Shown here: piece after piece, positions 44,237 through 52,456 of the stretch
Layout: each line of letters starts with the position of its first letter
How positions within the stretch are numbered: position 1 is the first letter of the stretch
Origin: Haloarcula salinisoli
GTDB taxonomy: Archaea; Halobacteriota; Halobacteria; Halobacteriales; Haloarculaceae
Reading direction: 5' to 3'
DNA: 64,000 nucleotides
Assembly (NCBI RefSeq): GCF_019599405.1
Contig: NZ_RKLQ01000007.1
Span: forward strand, 46,887 to 110,886
Translations under genes and position numbers: made by a program
Notes under the pieces: model-generated
What the model saw: only the letters and a program-made list of their open reading frames with translations
What the model was told of the DNA's origin: nothing
Database searches by the model: none

Positions 44237-45297
44237 TGTCGACCAGAGACCAGTTCCGACCTGCAGACCATCCACACGACCACTTCCTGATGACGACCAT
44301 CGTCGGGGCCTACCCAAAGCCCAAGTGGCACAACAAAGCACGCGAGCTGTACGAGGACCCCGAATCGGAGTTCGGTGCCACTGAATGGCAGGAAGCCAAA
44401 GACGACGCCGCTCGCCTCATCACCGGCGAACACGAGCGGGCCGGTATCGACGTCGTCACTGACGGGGAAATGCGGCGCAACGAGATGATCGAGTACTTCG
44501 CCGAACGAATCGAGGGATACGAATTCAACGGCCTGGTGAAAGTCTGGGGACACAACTACTTCGATAAACCAAGTGTTCGGACAGAGGTGGAGTACGACGA
44601 CACCTGGTTGGTCGACGAGTACGAGTTCACCAGCTCGATCGCGAACCGGCCGGTGAAAGTACCGATTACCGGGCCGTACACGCTCGCGAAGTGGTGTTTC
44701 AACGAAGTGTACGAGAGCGACGCCGAACTGGCATACGACGTCGCGGAACTGGTCAACGACGAGATACAGAAACTCGTCGATGCAGGGGCTCGGTATATCC
44801 AGATCGACGAAGCCGCCCTGGCGACGACACCCGACGACTACGCTATCGTCGGTGAGTGTCTGGAACGTATCGTCAGTGATCTCCCCGATGACGTCTACAT
44901 CGGTCTGCACGTCTGTTATGGGGACTATTCGCGAATCTACCCGGAGATGCTGGAGTTCCCCGTCGACGAGTTCGACCTCGAACTGGCCAACGGTAACTAC
45001 GAGCAACTGGAGGTGTTCAAAGACCCGTCGTTCACGAAGAACATCGGGTTTGGCGTCCTCGACGCTCACCGGGCCGAGGTCGAATCCGTCCAGGAGATAA
45101 AGGAGAACATCAAGCGCGGGCTGGAGGTCGTCCCACCGGAGCAGCTGACTGTCAGCCCGGACTGTGGGGTGAAACTGCTCCCGCGTGAGGCTGCGTACCA
45201 GAAGATGGAGAACATGGTCACGGCAGCCCGCGAAATCGAGGCGGAACTGGACGCCGGCACCATCGACACCCCCCGTTCAACGGTCAGCAACGACTGA
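44236..45297 (+). CDS. metE-like: Methionine synthase, cobalamin-independent type (MetE-like)
   Basis: 353 residues. IVGAYPKPKWHNKARE at the start, DVVTDGEMRRNEMIEYFA, PITGPYTLAKWCFNE, IQIDEAALATTPDDY, and the zinc-ligand region with IGLHVCYGDYSRIYPEM (HxC) and VSPDCGVKLLPREAA (Cys) give the core of the archaeal MetE fold. It transfers a methyl group to homocysteine. Paired with the preceding gene. Whether it is housekeeping or supplies methyl groups to the cluster is not decided here. Confidence 0.85.
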   Translation: MSTRDQFRPADHPHDHFLMTTIVGAYPKPKWHNKARELYEDPESEFGATEWQEAKDDAARLITGEHERAGIDVVTDGEMRRNEMIEYFAERIEGYEFNGLVKVWGHNYFDKPSVRTEVEYDDTWLVDEYEFTSSIANRPVKVPITGPYTLAKWCFNEVYESDAELAYDVAELVNDEIQKLVDAGARYIQIDEAALATTPDDYAIVGECLERIVSDLPDDVYIGLHVCYGDYSRIYPEMLEFPVDEFDLELANGNYEQLEVFKDPSFTKNIGFGVLDAHRAEVESVQEIKENIKRGLEVVPPEQLTVSPDCGVKLLPREAAYQKMENMVTAAREIEAELDAGTIDTPRSTVSND

Positions 45298-45323
45298 CGG
45301 AAACAGCCCCCGCGGTAAGGGGG

Positions 45324-45980
45324 CTAGAACCGGTCGGGACAGAACAGTGTTCGCTGGGGGTACATCGACGATAGCGTCTCCACCACGCCGTCGGTGTAGA
45401 CCTCGAACGTCCCGGTCAGTCTGGCCCGCTCGACGCCGCCGTACCCGACGAAAAGCTGGGTAAAGGTGCCGATATCGAGCTGGATATCCGGTCGCGTATC
45501 AGTTCTCGTCACCGTCGCGTTCCCGTCAGAGACGGTGATTTCGTACGTATCGTCGTTCCACTCGGCTATGTCGTCCACAATAGAAACGGTGAGTGTCGCG
45601 TCGATACTCCTATAGTCGAGCCGTTCGACGGCCGTCGGGAACTCAAGCACACGACCGACCGGTCCCAGGGTGACCGAGTAGTCGACGGCAGCAGCATCCG
45701 AGAGCAGTGCCAAGAGCTCGACATCTGTCAGAGGAGGATGCTGTACTACTGACCTGACGACCCGCTTTCCGAGGCCTTCGTCACGATAGGCTTTGTTGAC
45801 GATGACGTCGTAGATGACCCCATAGTAGCTGTAATCAGTGAGGACACGAGCCGAGGCCACCACTTCATCGACCTGGGTATCGAGAGCATAGATGTGTTCG
45901 CCACTGTGCCTGAGAGCAGTTGCGACTCGATCTCGGTCCCGATCCTCCCAAGAATCGTACGTCTCGTAGCAGTTCTGCAC
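45324..45980 (-). CDS. Compact GNAT-SCP2 (Eis-like) acetyltransferase
   Basis: 218 residues. The first half has a GNAT core with VIVNKAYRDEGLGKRVVRSVV, the acetyl-CoA pyrophosphate-binding loop. The second half (LTVSIVDDIAEWNDDTYEITVSDG to MYPQRTLFCPDRF) resembles the SCP2-like C-terminal domain of Eis-type proteins, which acetylate aminoglycosides. Much of the normal GNAT between the two is missing, so the fusion is shorter than Eis (about 400 residues). The start is a GTG at 45980. It could be a resistance-type N-acetyltransferase. Confidence 0.6.
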   Translation of the reverse strand: MQNCYETYDSWEDRDRDRVATALRHSGEHIYALDTQVDEVVASARVLTDYSYYGVIYDVIVNKAYRDEGLGKRVVRSVVQHPPLTDVELLALLSDAAAVDYSVTLGPVGRVLEFPTAVERLDYRSIDATLTVSIVDDIAEWNDDTYEITVSDGNATVTRTDTRPDIQLDIGTFTQLFVGYGGVERARLTGTFEVYTDGVVETLSSMYPQRTLFCPDRF

Positions 45981-46031
45981 GCCGCTGATTATCTCGTCGG
46001 AAACGCCCGATTTCAGTTCTAATATTATAGT

Positions 46032-46044
46032 ATGATACTATCAT
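46032..46044. promoter_or_regulatory. Palindrome ATGATACTATCAT upstream of the acetyltransferase
   Basis: A perfect odd palindrome with 6-base arms about 50 bases before the GTG at 45980, next to an A/T-rich promoter-like run at about 46049-46056. An operator role is a guess. Confidence 0.3.
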
Positions 46045-46076
46045 TCTGATAAATTAAAATTTTCTACGGGATAATA

Positions 46077-46613
46077 TCACTGACTGTTTTCGTCCCACTC
46101 CGTGGCGAGAATACTGTAGATGAGCAGGTCTTTGAACTCGCCATCCGAGTAGTGGTATTCCCGCAGACGGCCCTCTTCCTGGAAGCCGAACGGTTCTATG
46201 ACCCTTCGGGAGGGACCGTTGTCCGCCAGGATTCTGGCGATGACTTTGTGTAGTCGCTGGTCAGCAAAGGCAAACTGGAGACATGATTCGACGGCCTCGG
46301 TGGCGTACCCCTGTCCCTGTGCGTCCGGGACGAGCCAGTAGCCCAGCTCGGCGTGGCCGTTCCGGGGTTCGATATCGAACAGGTAGACGAGACCACGCGG
46401 AGTCATCGGCTCCTCTTTCGTGCAGACAAGCAGGTGGAGTGTCTCGTCAGACTCGATCCACTGAGCAAGCTCGGCCTGTGATAGCGGCTCAGCGATTGGC
46501 ATCCGTCGCCAGACGTGGGGGCTATTCCAGTTCGACTGAACGAATTCGTAGTCCTCCTCCTCTACGAGTCTGTAGGTCAACCGTTCGCTGTGGAAGAACT
46601 CGGGTCCTGGCAT
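46077..46613 (-). CDS. RimJ/RimL-type GNAT acetyltransferase
   Basis: 178 residues. RLTYRLVEEEDYEFV at the start, GHAELGYWLVPDAQGQGYATEAVESCLQFAF as the acetyl-CoA-binding loop, KVIARILADNGPSRRVIEPFGFQEEGRLREYHY as the C-terminal signature. Such proteins acetylate N-terminal amines or small molecules. It follows the MDR reductase gene by 13 bases and is probably co-transcribed. Confidence 0.85.
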   Translation of the reverse strand: MPGPEFFHSERLTYRLVEEEDYEFVQSNWNSPHVWRRMPIAEPLSQAELAQWIESDETLHLLVCTKEEPMTPRGLVYLFDIEPRNGHAELGYWLVPDAQGQGYATEAVESCLQFAFADQRLHKVIARILADNGPSRRVIEPFGFQEEGRLREYHYSDGEFKDLLIYSILATEWDENSQ

Positions 46614-46626
46614 CCCTCGGGGAAGA

Positions 46627-47601
46627 TTAGGGAATCAGCAGGAGTTTGCCTGTACTTTCGCGGGTCTGGAGGGCTTTGTGGGCCGAACCCGCGTCCGAAA
46701 GCGAGTATCGGTCGCCGACGTGGACCGACACCTCACCCGAGTTGAAAAGCGAGTTGAGTTTCGGGATGCCAGCTTTGACCCGGTCGGGCTGTGTCCGGAG
46801 CGCATGGCCAAGATGGTACCCGAGTACTGACTTGTTCTCGAACAGTAATCGAGGGAGCGAGACGGACGGAATATCGCCACTGGCCATCCCGTAGGAGACA
46901 ACTCGTCCCGCAGGTGCGAGCCCGTCCAGGGCTTCGTAGAACGCTTTGCCACCCACTCCATCGAGGACGAGATCGACACCCTCCTCATCCGTGATAGTCG
47001 CCAGTCGTGAAACGACATCGGCCTCGGTGTAGTCTATGGTTGCATCGGCGCCGAGCGAGGCAGCCAGCTCTCGTTTCTCCGCCGTGCTTGCTGTTCCGAC
47101 AACAGTCACATCGGGATGGCTCGATGCGATCTGGACCGCCGCCGTACCGACACCACCCGCAGCGGCGTTGACGAGCACGGTCTCACCGGCTTCCAACCCG
47201 CCCCACTCGATGAGCGCATTGTGGGCGGTGAGAAACTGGACGGGTATCCCGGCGGCGACTGGCGTCGACATACCGTCTGGTATCTCGAAGACTGTCTCTT
47301 CGGGAGCTAGTACCTGCTCTGCGTAGCCCCCGCCGTCGACGAATGCCGCTACCGTCTCGCCCGTCTCGATGGACGTTTCTGGTCCCGCCTCGACGACGCG
47401 ACCGCTGACTTCGATACCCGGCGTGTAGGGTGGGTCTGGACCGTCGGGGTACCGACCACGCCGCTTTTCGATGTCAGCGAAGTTCAGTCCGGCAGCAGCG
47501 ACCTCGATACACACTTCTCCCTCACCTGGTATCGGTTCCTCCGTTTCGACCAGTTCCAGAACGTCCGGAGAGCCGTGGTCCTGGACTCGAATCGCACGCA
47601 T
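46627..47601 (-). CDS. MDR-family NADPH:quinone/enoyl reductase-like protein
   Basis: About 324 residues. MRAIRVQDHGSPDVLELVETEEP at the start, AAGLNFADIEKRRGRYP, the nucleotide motif VLVNAAAGGVGTAAVQIA, and VLDGVGGKAFYEALDGLAPAGRVVSYGMASG identify a zinc-free medium-chain reductase of the quinone-oxidoreductase group, which also includes enoyl-thioester reductases. It is divergent from the ACP operon, 147 bases away. As no other enoyl reductase is in that operon, it may supply that step; this is inference. ATATAAAA at 47625-47632 lies 27 bases from ATG 47601 and fixes the start; GTG 47604 is less likely. Confidence 0.75.
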   Translation of the reverse strand: MRAIRVQDHGSPDVLELVETEEPIPGEGEVCIEVAAAGLNFADIEKRRGRYPDGPDPPYTPGIEVSGRVVEAGPETSIETGETVAAFVDGGGYAEQVLAPEETVFEIPDGMSTPVAAGIPVQFLTAHNALIEWGGLEAGETVLVNAAAGGVGTAAVQIASSHPDVTVVGTASTAEKRELAASLGADATIDYTEADVVSRLATITDEEGVDLVLDGVGGKAFYEALDGLAPAGRVVSYGMASGDIPSVSLPRLLFENKSVLGYHLGHALRTQPDRVKAGIPKLNSLFNSGEVSVHVGDRYSLSDAGSAHKALQTRESTGKLLLIP

Positions 47602-47716
47602 CACCGCACTTATCTGTTGACATTATATAAAATTTAAAATTCACTTTATATCCATTATGACTGAAGCCGCCCCAGCGTAGCGGCCAGGTGACATGGAATT
47701 TTAGTTAATTCCATAA

Positions 47717-47730
47717 ACTTTAAGTTTAAA
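47717..47730 (+). promoter_or_regulatory. Promoter of the ACP operon
   Basis: An A/T-rich run TTAAGTTTAAATTT lies about 25 bases before ATG 47749, consistent with a leaderless mRNA for the first gene of the operon. Confidence 0.45.
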
Positions 47731-47748
47731 TTTGGTATTGAATGTCAT

Positions 47749-47997
47749 ATGTCTTCCACAACAGAAGAAGACAGGGTGGCATCGATTATTTCAAACCGCC
47801 TGCACGTTGAGGAGTCCGAATTTGAGGACGATACACCGATTACTGGAGACGTTCTGGACGCAGAATCGCTCGATATCGTCGAGATCGCCGAAGCCATAGA
47901 CGAAAATCTGGACGTGTACATCTCGGATGAGGAGCTCGAGGAGATGGAAACTGTCGGTGATCTCAAGTCCTTCGTCAAGTCAGTGGAGGAGAACTGA
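47749..47997 (+). CDS. acpP-like: Acyl carrier protein
   Basis: 82 residues, strongly acidic. DAESLDIVEIAEAIDENL carries the phosphopantetheine attachment Ser40. The rest shows the four-helix order of type II ACPs and ends EEMETVGDLKSFVKSVEE. ACPs hold the growing acyl chain as thioester. They are rare in archaea. It heads a five-gene operon that includes the enzyme (49203) able to add its phosphopantetheine. Confidence 0.92.
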   Translation: MSSTTEEDRVASIISNRLHVEESEFEDDTPITGDVLDAESLDIVEIAEAIDENLDVYISDEELEEMETVGDLKSFVKSVEEN

Positions 47998-48000
47998 GAG

Positions 48001-49206
48001 GTGAGGCGGGATGTCGTCGTAACGGGTCTGGGTGCTGTAACGCCAATTGGTGCTACGGCCGACGATAGTTGGGACGCACTGCTGGCCGGAAAGAGCGGTG
48101 CTGGACCGATAACCCGGTTCGATCCGGACGAGGCGGACTGCCGGTCCAAAATCGCCTGCGAGGCGACACTTCCCGAGGAAACGCCTATCGGATCGGATAA
48201 GGTCGGCCGGTACGCTGAACTCGGGATCACGGCTGCCGGCGAGGCCATTGCGGATGCCGGTTTCGACCCGAACGACCCCGGCTGGGAAGCCGAACGCGTC
48301 GGGACAAGCGTCGCGACGTCTATTGGCGGTCTCCCCGAAATTGAGGACACCGTCGGTCAACGTCCCTCATCGAAGTTCACCCTCACGTACCTCTCGAACC
48401 TCACGTCGAGCCAAATAAGTATCCTCTTCGATGCGGCTGGCCCCAATCGAGCCGCTTCCACGGCCTGTGCAGCCGGAGCCCATGCGGTGGGCGATGCGAT
48501 GCGGGAGATAGAGAGCGGGCGGGCCGACGTGATGATTTCAGGCGGGGCCGAGTCGATACTGAGCCCCTACGGCGTCCGTGGGTTCGACGCCATGCGCGCG
48601 CTCAGCACACGGAACGACGAACCCGAGCGCGCGAGTCGCCCCTTCGATGTTGACAGGGACGGTTTCGTCATCGGCGAGGGTGGAGCCGCCCTCGTTCTCG
48701 AGTCCCGTGAACACGCTCTCGAACGTGGTGTGGAACCTATCGCGACCGTCGAGGGAACCGCCCGGAGTGCGGACAGCATGCATCCAACACGACCACCGGA
48801 GGATGCAGACGGCCTCATCCGCTGCATCGAGCGGGGACTGACTGATGCTGCTGTCGCTCCGACGGCAGTCGATCACGTCAATGCCCACGCGACTAGTACC
48901 CCACGAGGTGACGAACACGAGGCGACGGCGCTGAATCAGATATTCGATTCGGTTCCCCCAGTAACAGGAACCAAAGGCCTCACCGGACACACTCTGGGTG
49001 CGAGTGGTGCAATAGAGAGCGTCTTCACCGTCAAGACACTCCAAGAGCAAACGATCCCGCCGACAGCGAACTACGAGTCCCCAGATCCGGACTGTGATGT
49101 CCCTGTCGTGGACGAAACCAGGTCTGCCACTGTCGACGTGGCTCTGAACATCGCAGCTGGATTCGGCGGAACGAATGGCGTGGTCGTCTTCGGTGCCGCC
49201 AGATGA
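48001..49206 (+). CDS. fabF-like: Beta-ketoacyl-ACP synthase II-type condensing enzyme
   Basis: 401 residues. MRRDVVVTGLGAVTPIG is a canonical N terminus; the start is GTG at 48001, three bases after the ACP stop. The catalytic triad is C156 in STACAAGAHAVGD, H296 in HVNAHATSTPRGD and H330 in KGLTGHTLGASG. It decarboxylatively condenses acyl and malonyl-ACP. A single intact ketosynthase with no chain-length-factor partner points to fatty-acid-like chains rather than an aromatic polyketide. Confidence 0.93.
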   Translation: MRRDVVVTGLGAVTPIGATADDSWDALLAGKSGAGPITRFDPDEADCRSKIACEATLPEETPIGSDKVGRYAELGITAAGEAIADAGFDPNDPGWEAERVGTSVATSIGGLPEIEDTVGQRPSSKFTLTYLSNLTSSQISILFDAAGPNRAASTACAAGAHAVGDAMREIESGRADVMISGGAESILSPYGVRGFDAMRALSTRNDEPERASRPFDVDRDGFVIGEGGAALVLESREHALERGVEPIATVEGTARSADSMHPTRPPEDADGLIRCIERGLTDAAVAPTAVDHVNAHATSTPRGDEHEATALNQIFDSVPPVTGTKGLTGHTLGASGAIESVFTVKTLQEQTIPPTANYESPDPDCDVPVVDETRSATVDVALNIAAGFGGTNGVVVFGAAR

Positions 49207-49643
49207 ACGAGGGTCAGTATCCCACACCGTTCGTCAGTAGCGGGCTGGATATCGTCTCCATCGACCGATTGCGGGACCTTCGGGACGAATTTGGGACCTC
49301 GTTCACGAGACGGGTTTTCACTGCAAACGAACGCGACTACTGTGAGCAAACTCGTGTCCCTGCCGAACACTACGCCGCTCGCTGGGCGGCCAAAGAGGCG
49401 TTCCGGAAGATGATTCCGGCGCCCGAAGAGATGCCGCGCTTCGACGCAGTCGCCGTCGAACGGACCGGAGAGGGGCCGGAGTTACAGCTCGACGATACAG
49501 CAGCTACAACACTGGCGGATTCGTTGCGTGCCAAGTCAGTAGCACCGGATCGAACGAGTGTTAGCGTCAGCCTGAGTCACGACCGTAACTCAGACACGGC
49601 TGGGGCGGAAGTAACCGCATTCGGATTCAAGACCGATGCTTGA
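49203..49643 (+). CDS. acpS-like: Holo-ACP synthase (AcpS-type phosphopantetheinyl transferase)
   Basis: 146 residues. SSGLDIVSIDRLRDL, FTANERDYCEQ and AARWAAKEAFRKM (the metal-binding KEA motif), and VSLSHDRN are AcpS landmarks. It moves phosphopantetheine from CoA to Ser40 of the ACP. It overlaps the genes before (ATGA-type) and after it, so it is translationally coupled. Confidence 0.92.
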   Translation: MNEGQYPTPFVSSGLDIVSIDRLRDLRDEFGTSFTRRVFTANERDYCEQTRVPAEHYAARWAAKEAFRKMIPAPEEMPRFDAVAVERTGEGPELQLDDTAATTLADSLRAKSVAPDRTSVSVSLSHDRNSDTAGAEVTAFGFKTDA

Positions 49644-50610
49644 GACTATCCACTCCGACGGTTGGATAAACGAACTGAACGAAGACGCTCCGACAACTGC
49701 TGTTCTGTTTCCCGGTCAGGGGAGCCAACAGCCCGAGATGGGACAGGCCTTCTACGACGCATGGCCGGCCACACGCGAGTGGTTCGACACACTCTCGGCA
49801 GCTGTCGATATCGACGTGAGGGAGCTCTGTTTCGACGGGGACCACACAGTCCTCACGAAGACAGAGAACACACAGCCGTGTGTCTACACGACTGGCGTCG
49901 CCACGTTCGCTGGGCTGGCTGATCGGCACGGAATCGTGCCTGACTACGTCGCCGGACACAGCCTGGGCCACTTCAGCGCCCTGACGGCTGCCGGCGGTCT
50001 CGACCCGGAGACCGGGGTCGGCCTCGTAAGAGAGCGGGGCCGGCAGATGCAGCAGGCTGCTGAGCAGGGTGCCGAAGGCGAGATGATGGCAGTGCTCTGT
50101 CGGGACACTACGGCCGTCGAACAGGCCTGTGACCGAGTCGAGGGCGCAAACGTCGCCGCCCGGAACACTGACAGTCAAACTGTCGTCTCCGGTCCGGAAC
50201 CGGCAGTTTCACAGGTCCGTGACCGTATCGACGACGAGACTCGGGCACGGTTCACAACACTCGACGTGGGTGCCGCCTTCCACTCGGGCCAGATGGAGAC
50301 GGCTGCGACAGCCTTCACCGAGAAATTAGCGGAGACGTCGTTTGAGAGAGCCGATATTCCGGTCGTTTCTGACGTCTCCGGTGACGTCTACCACGGAGAC
50401 ACACAGGTCGTCCAGGAGCTTGGTTCGCAGGTCGTCGGAACCGTCGACTGGTGTGCAGTCGTCGAGACACTCGCTGGTGCCGGGGTCGAACGGTACATCG
50501 AGATGCCGCCAGCCGGGACGCTTACGGGGTTCATCGAGCGGCTCTGTCCGGAGGCCGAGACGATACCACTGGAGTCTCCAGCAGATGCGGCGGAGGTGTT
50601 CGGCGCGTGA
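49636..50610 (+). CDS. fabD-like: Malonyl-CoA:ACP transacylase
   Basis: 324 residues. VLFPGQGSQQPEMGQAFYD, the nucleophile S109 in GHSLGHFSAL, the QQ/RGRQMQ region and H216 in AAFHSGQM match the family. FabD loads malonate onto ACP. The motif reads GHSLGHF where most bacteria have GHSLGEY, a minor change near the nucleophile. It overlaps AcpS by eight bases. Confidence 0.92.
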   Translation: MLETIHSDGWINELNEDAPTTAVLFPGQGSQQPEMGQAFYDAWPATREWFDTLSAAVDIDVRELCFDGDHTVLTKTENTQPCVYTTGVATFAGLADRHGIVPDYVAGHSLGHFSALTAAGGLDPETGVGLVRERGRQMQQAAEQGAEGEMMAVLCRDTTAVEQACDRVEGANVAARNTDSQTVVSGPEPAVSQVRDRIDDETRARFTTLDVGAAFHSGQMETAATAFTEKLAETSFERADIPVVSDVSGDVYHGDTQVVQELGSQVVGTVDWCAVVETLAGAGVERYIEMPPAGTLTGFIERLCPEAETIPLESPADAAEVFGA

Positions 50611-50615
50611 CGTCG

Positions 50616-51362
50616 ATGTCCGACGAAGTGGTCATCGTCACCGGCGGCACACGCGGCATCGGGCGAGCGACAGCCGAGGCGTTCGCCGAGCGACAGGCGA
50701 CGGTTATTGCAACGTACTACAGCGACGAGGAGGCTGCCACAGATACCGAGGCCGCGTTGGCCGATATCGCCGACCATGACGACGTCGATACCTGGCAGTT
50801 CGATGTCGGCGATTACGAGGCTGTCAGTGACGCAATCGGAGAGATCGCCAGCGAGTACGGCCAGCCGACAGTACTGGTAAACAACGCCGGTATCATGTCC
50901 AACAACCTTCTCATCCGGATGGATCCGGATGAGTGGGAACAGGTACTACGGACGAACGTCACCGGGACGTTCAACTGCACGCGCTCGGTCGCCCGCCAGA
51001 TGCTCAGAGGGGACGGTGGCGCTATCGTCAATGTCGCCTCTGTTGCCGCACAGCAGGGCTGGGCGGGACAGTCTAACTACGCAGCGAGCAAAGCGGCTAT
51101 CGTCGGGTTCACGCGCTCGATCGCGAGTGAACTCGGTGACAAGTCCATCCGTGTCAACGCTGTCGCGCCCGGGTACACGCGGACGGATCTGTACTCAGAT
51201 CACCTCTCTGAGACGCAAGAAGAGATCGTGGCCGAAGAAACGGCCTCGGGTGAACCGGCGTCCCCTGCGGATATCGCCGAAGCAATCCTGTTTCTGGCGA
51301 GCGATCGAGCATCGTACGTCCACGGCGAGGTACTCAGAGTGGACGACGGTCTCGTCGGTTAG
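50616..51362 (+). CDS. fabG-like: 3-oxoacyl-ACP reductase-type SDR
   Basis: 248 residues. VIVTGGTRGIGRATAEAFAER (NADP-binding), NNAGIM, VNVASVAAQQGWAGQSNYAASKAAIVGF (Ser-Tyr-Lys catalytic set) and RVNAVAPGYTRTDL are the classical SDR series. It reduces 3-oxoacyl-ACP. ATG 50616 is preferred to GTG 50607. No dehydratase (FabZ/MaoC) is in the operon, so the pathway as seen stops at the hydroxyacyl stage unless the missing step is elsewhere. Confidence 0.92.
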   Translation: MSDEVVIVTGGTRGIGRATAEAFAERQATVIATYYSDEEAATDTEAALADIADHDDVDTWQFDVGDYEAVSDAIGEIASEYGQPTVLVNNAGIMSNNLLIRMDPDEWEQVLRTNVTGTFNCTRSVARQMLRGDGGAIVNVASVAAQQGWAGQSNYAASKAAIVGFTRSIASELGDKSIRVNAVAPGYTRTDLYSDHLSETQEEIVAEETASGEPASPADIAEAILFLASDRASYVHGEVLRVDDGLVG

Positions 51363-51934
51363 CTATAGAACAGTATCGGCAGAACGCCATCGAATATGTG
51401 GAGACGCTGGTTGTGGAGCTGGAAAAATCGACACAACGTGACGAAGAGTGGCAGGACGAGGTCGAAACGCCTCGAGAGAAGGCTGGGATATCTGCATCGA
51501 AGGGGACGACGAAGACGATCAACGACGGGAGTATCATTTCCTCCAGTGGCGGGAGGCGAGAAGGTCAAGAGCGAATACGTCACTCCAGTTGATCCAGCGT
51601 AGTCGGTGAAGATTGCAGCACACACACCCCCCGTTTCGAGTGTTAATTGGTGAGATGACGTACAGAGGGGAGTAGAACCAATCCCCGCTGTTTCTATATA
51701 AAGGGAGTCTGTACCACACCCTGTTTCGAGTGTTTTTCTAGCAGTAGCAGGTCCTACTACTACTACTAACACTAGCTAGACGAAAACGTTATAAATAACG
51801 CGATAACTCAGCTGGTGTGGAAATACCGTTGTCTATTCTACATATCTCACTAGACTACTGGTAACGGCCTTCTGTTGACCATCTCTTCTATTTGTTCAAC
51901 TCCGAATTCCATCCACACCCTCCGGATCGAAAGA
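51363..51934. other. Left part of the origin region, gene-poor
   Basis: It has no convincing gene. It contains inverted copies of the origin motif at 51627-51644 (ACACCCCCCGTTTCGAGTG-like) and 51717-51736, a short CTA/TAC-rich tract near 51745-51775, and an A/T-rich stretch with TATAAATAA near 51790 that could be an unwinding element. A degraded plus-strand frame around 51398-51590 may be a gene relic. Confidence 0.5.
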
Positions 51935-52395
51935 ACACTCGAAATGGGGGGTGTGTGGGTTCACTCAATTCCGTGTTGGGTTTCACTCAATACCAGATCA
52001 CGGAACACTCGAAATCAGGGGATGGGATGATAGTGTCATTTCAACACGACTTTAGAATAGGCGTAAATTAGGGTTTTAGGACTTCTGCAGGATTTTTACA
52101 CTCGAAATGGGGGGTATGTGAGTTCACTCAAGCAGAGCACAGAACACTCAAAATCAGTGGGATTGGTTGAAGGTGTCATTTCAACACGGCTTTGGAATGG
52201 GCGTAAATTAGGGTTTTGGGACTTCTACAGGATTTTTACACTCGAAATGGGGGGCCTGTGAGTCCACTCAATACCAGATCACGGAACACTCGAAATCAGG
52301 AGGTGGGGTGGAGTTGTCATTTCAACACGACTTTAGTATAGGCGTAAATTAGGCTTCTGGAACTTCTATAGGAGTTTTACACTCGAAATGGGGGG
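51935..52395 (+). repeat. Tandem ~140-bp repeats with ACACTCGAAATGGGGGG (replication origin candidate)
   Basis: The motif ACACTCGAAATGGGGGG starts at 51935, 52098, 52238 and 52379, so the periods are 163, 140 and 141 bases. Each unit also has TTCACTCAA, AACACTCGAAATCAG, a TGTCATTTCAACACGAC segment and GGCGTAAATTAGG. The first unit has about 23 extra bases. They lie immediately before orc1/cdc6, and inverted copies lie to the left. Repeats flanking an A/T-rich element beside an initiator gene fit a haloarchaeal Orc-type origin. Confidence 0.75.
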
Positions 52396-52456
52396 CTCTA
52401 ACCCGGCTGTATCCACGGGAACAGAAGAAACACTCGAAACACTCGAAGCAAGAGTT

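Noticed and set aside
44158..45069. Long minus-strand frame over the methionine-synthase-type gene
   Set aside because: GC-rich haloarchaeal genes leave open frames on the other strand; the plus strand has the MetE motifs.
51359..51772. Minus-strand frame of 137 residues left of the origin
   Set aside because: It runs over the inverted origin motifs and the short CTA/TAC tract and has no domain or start context.
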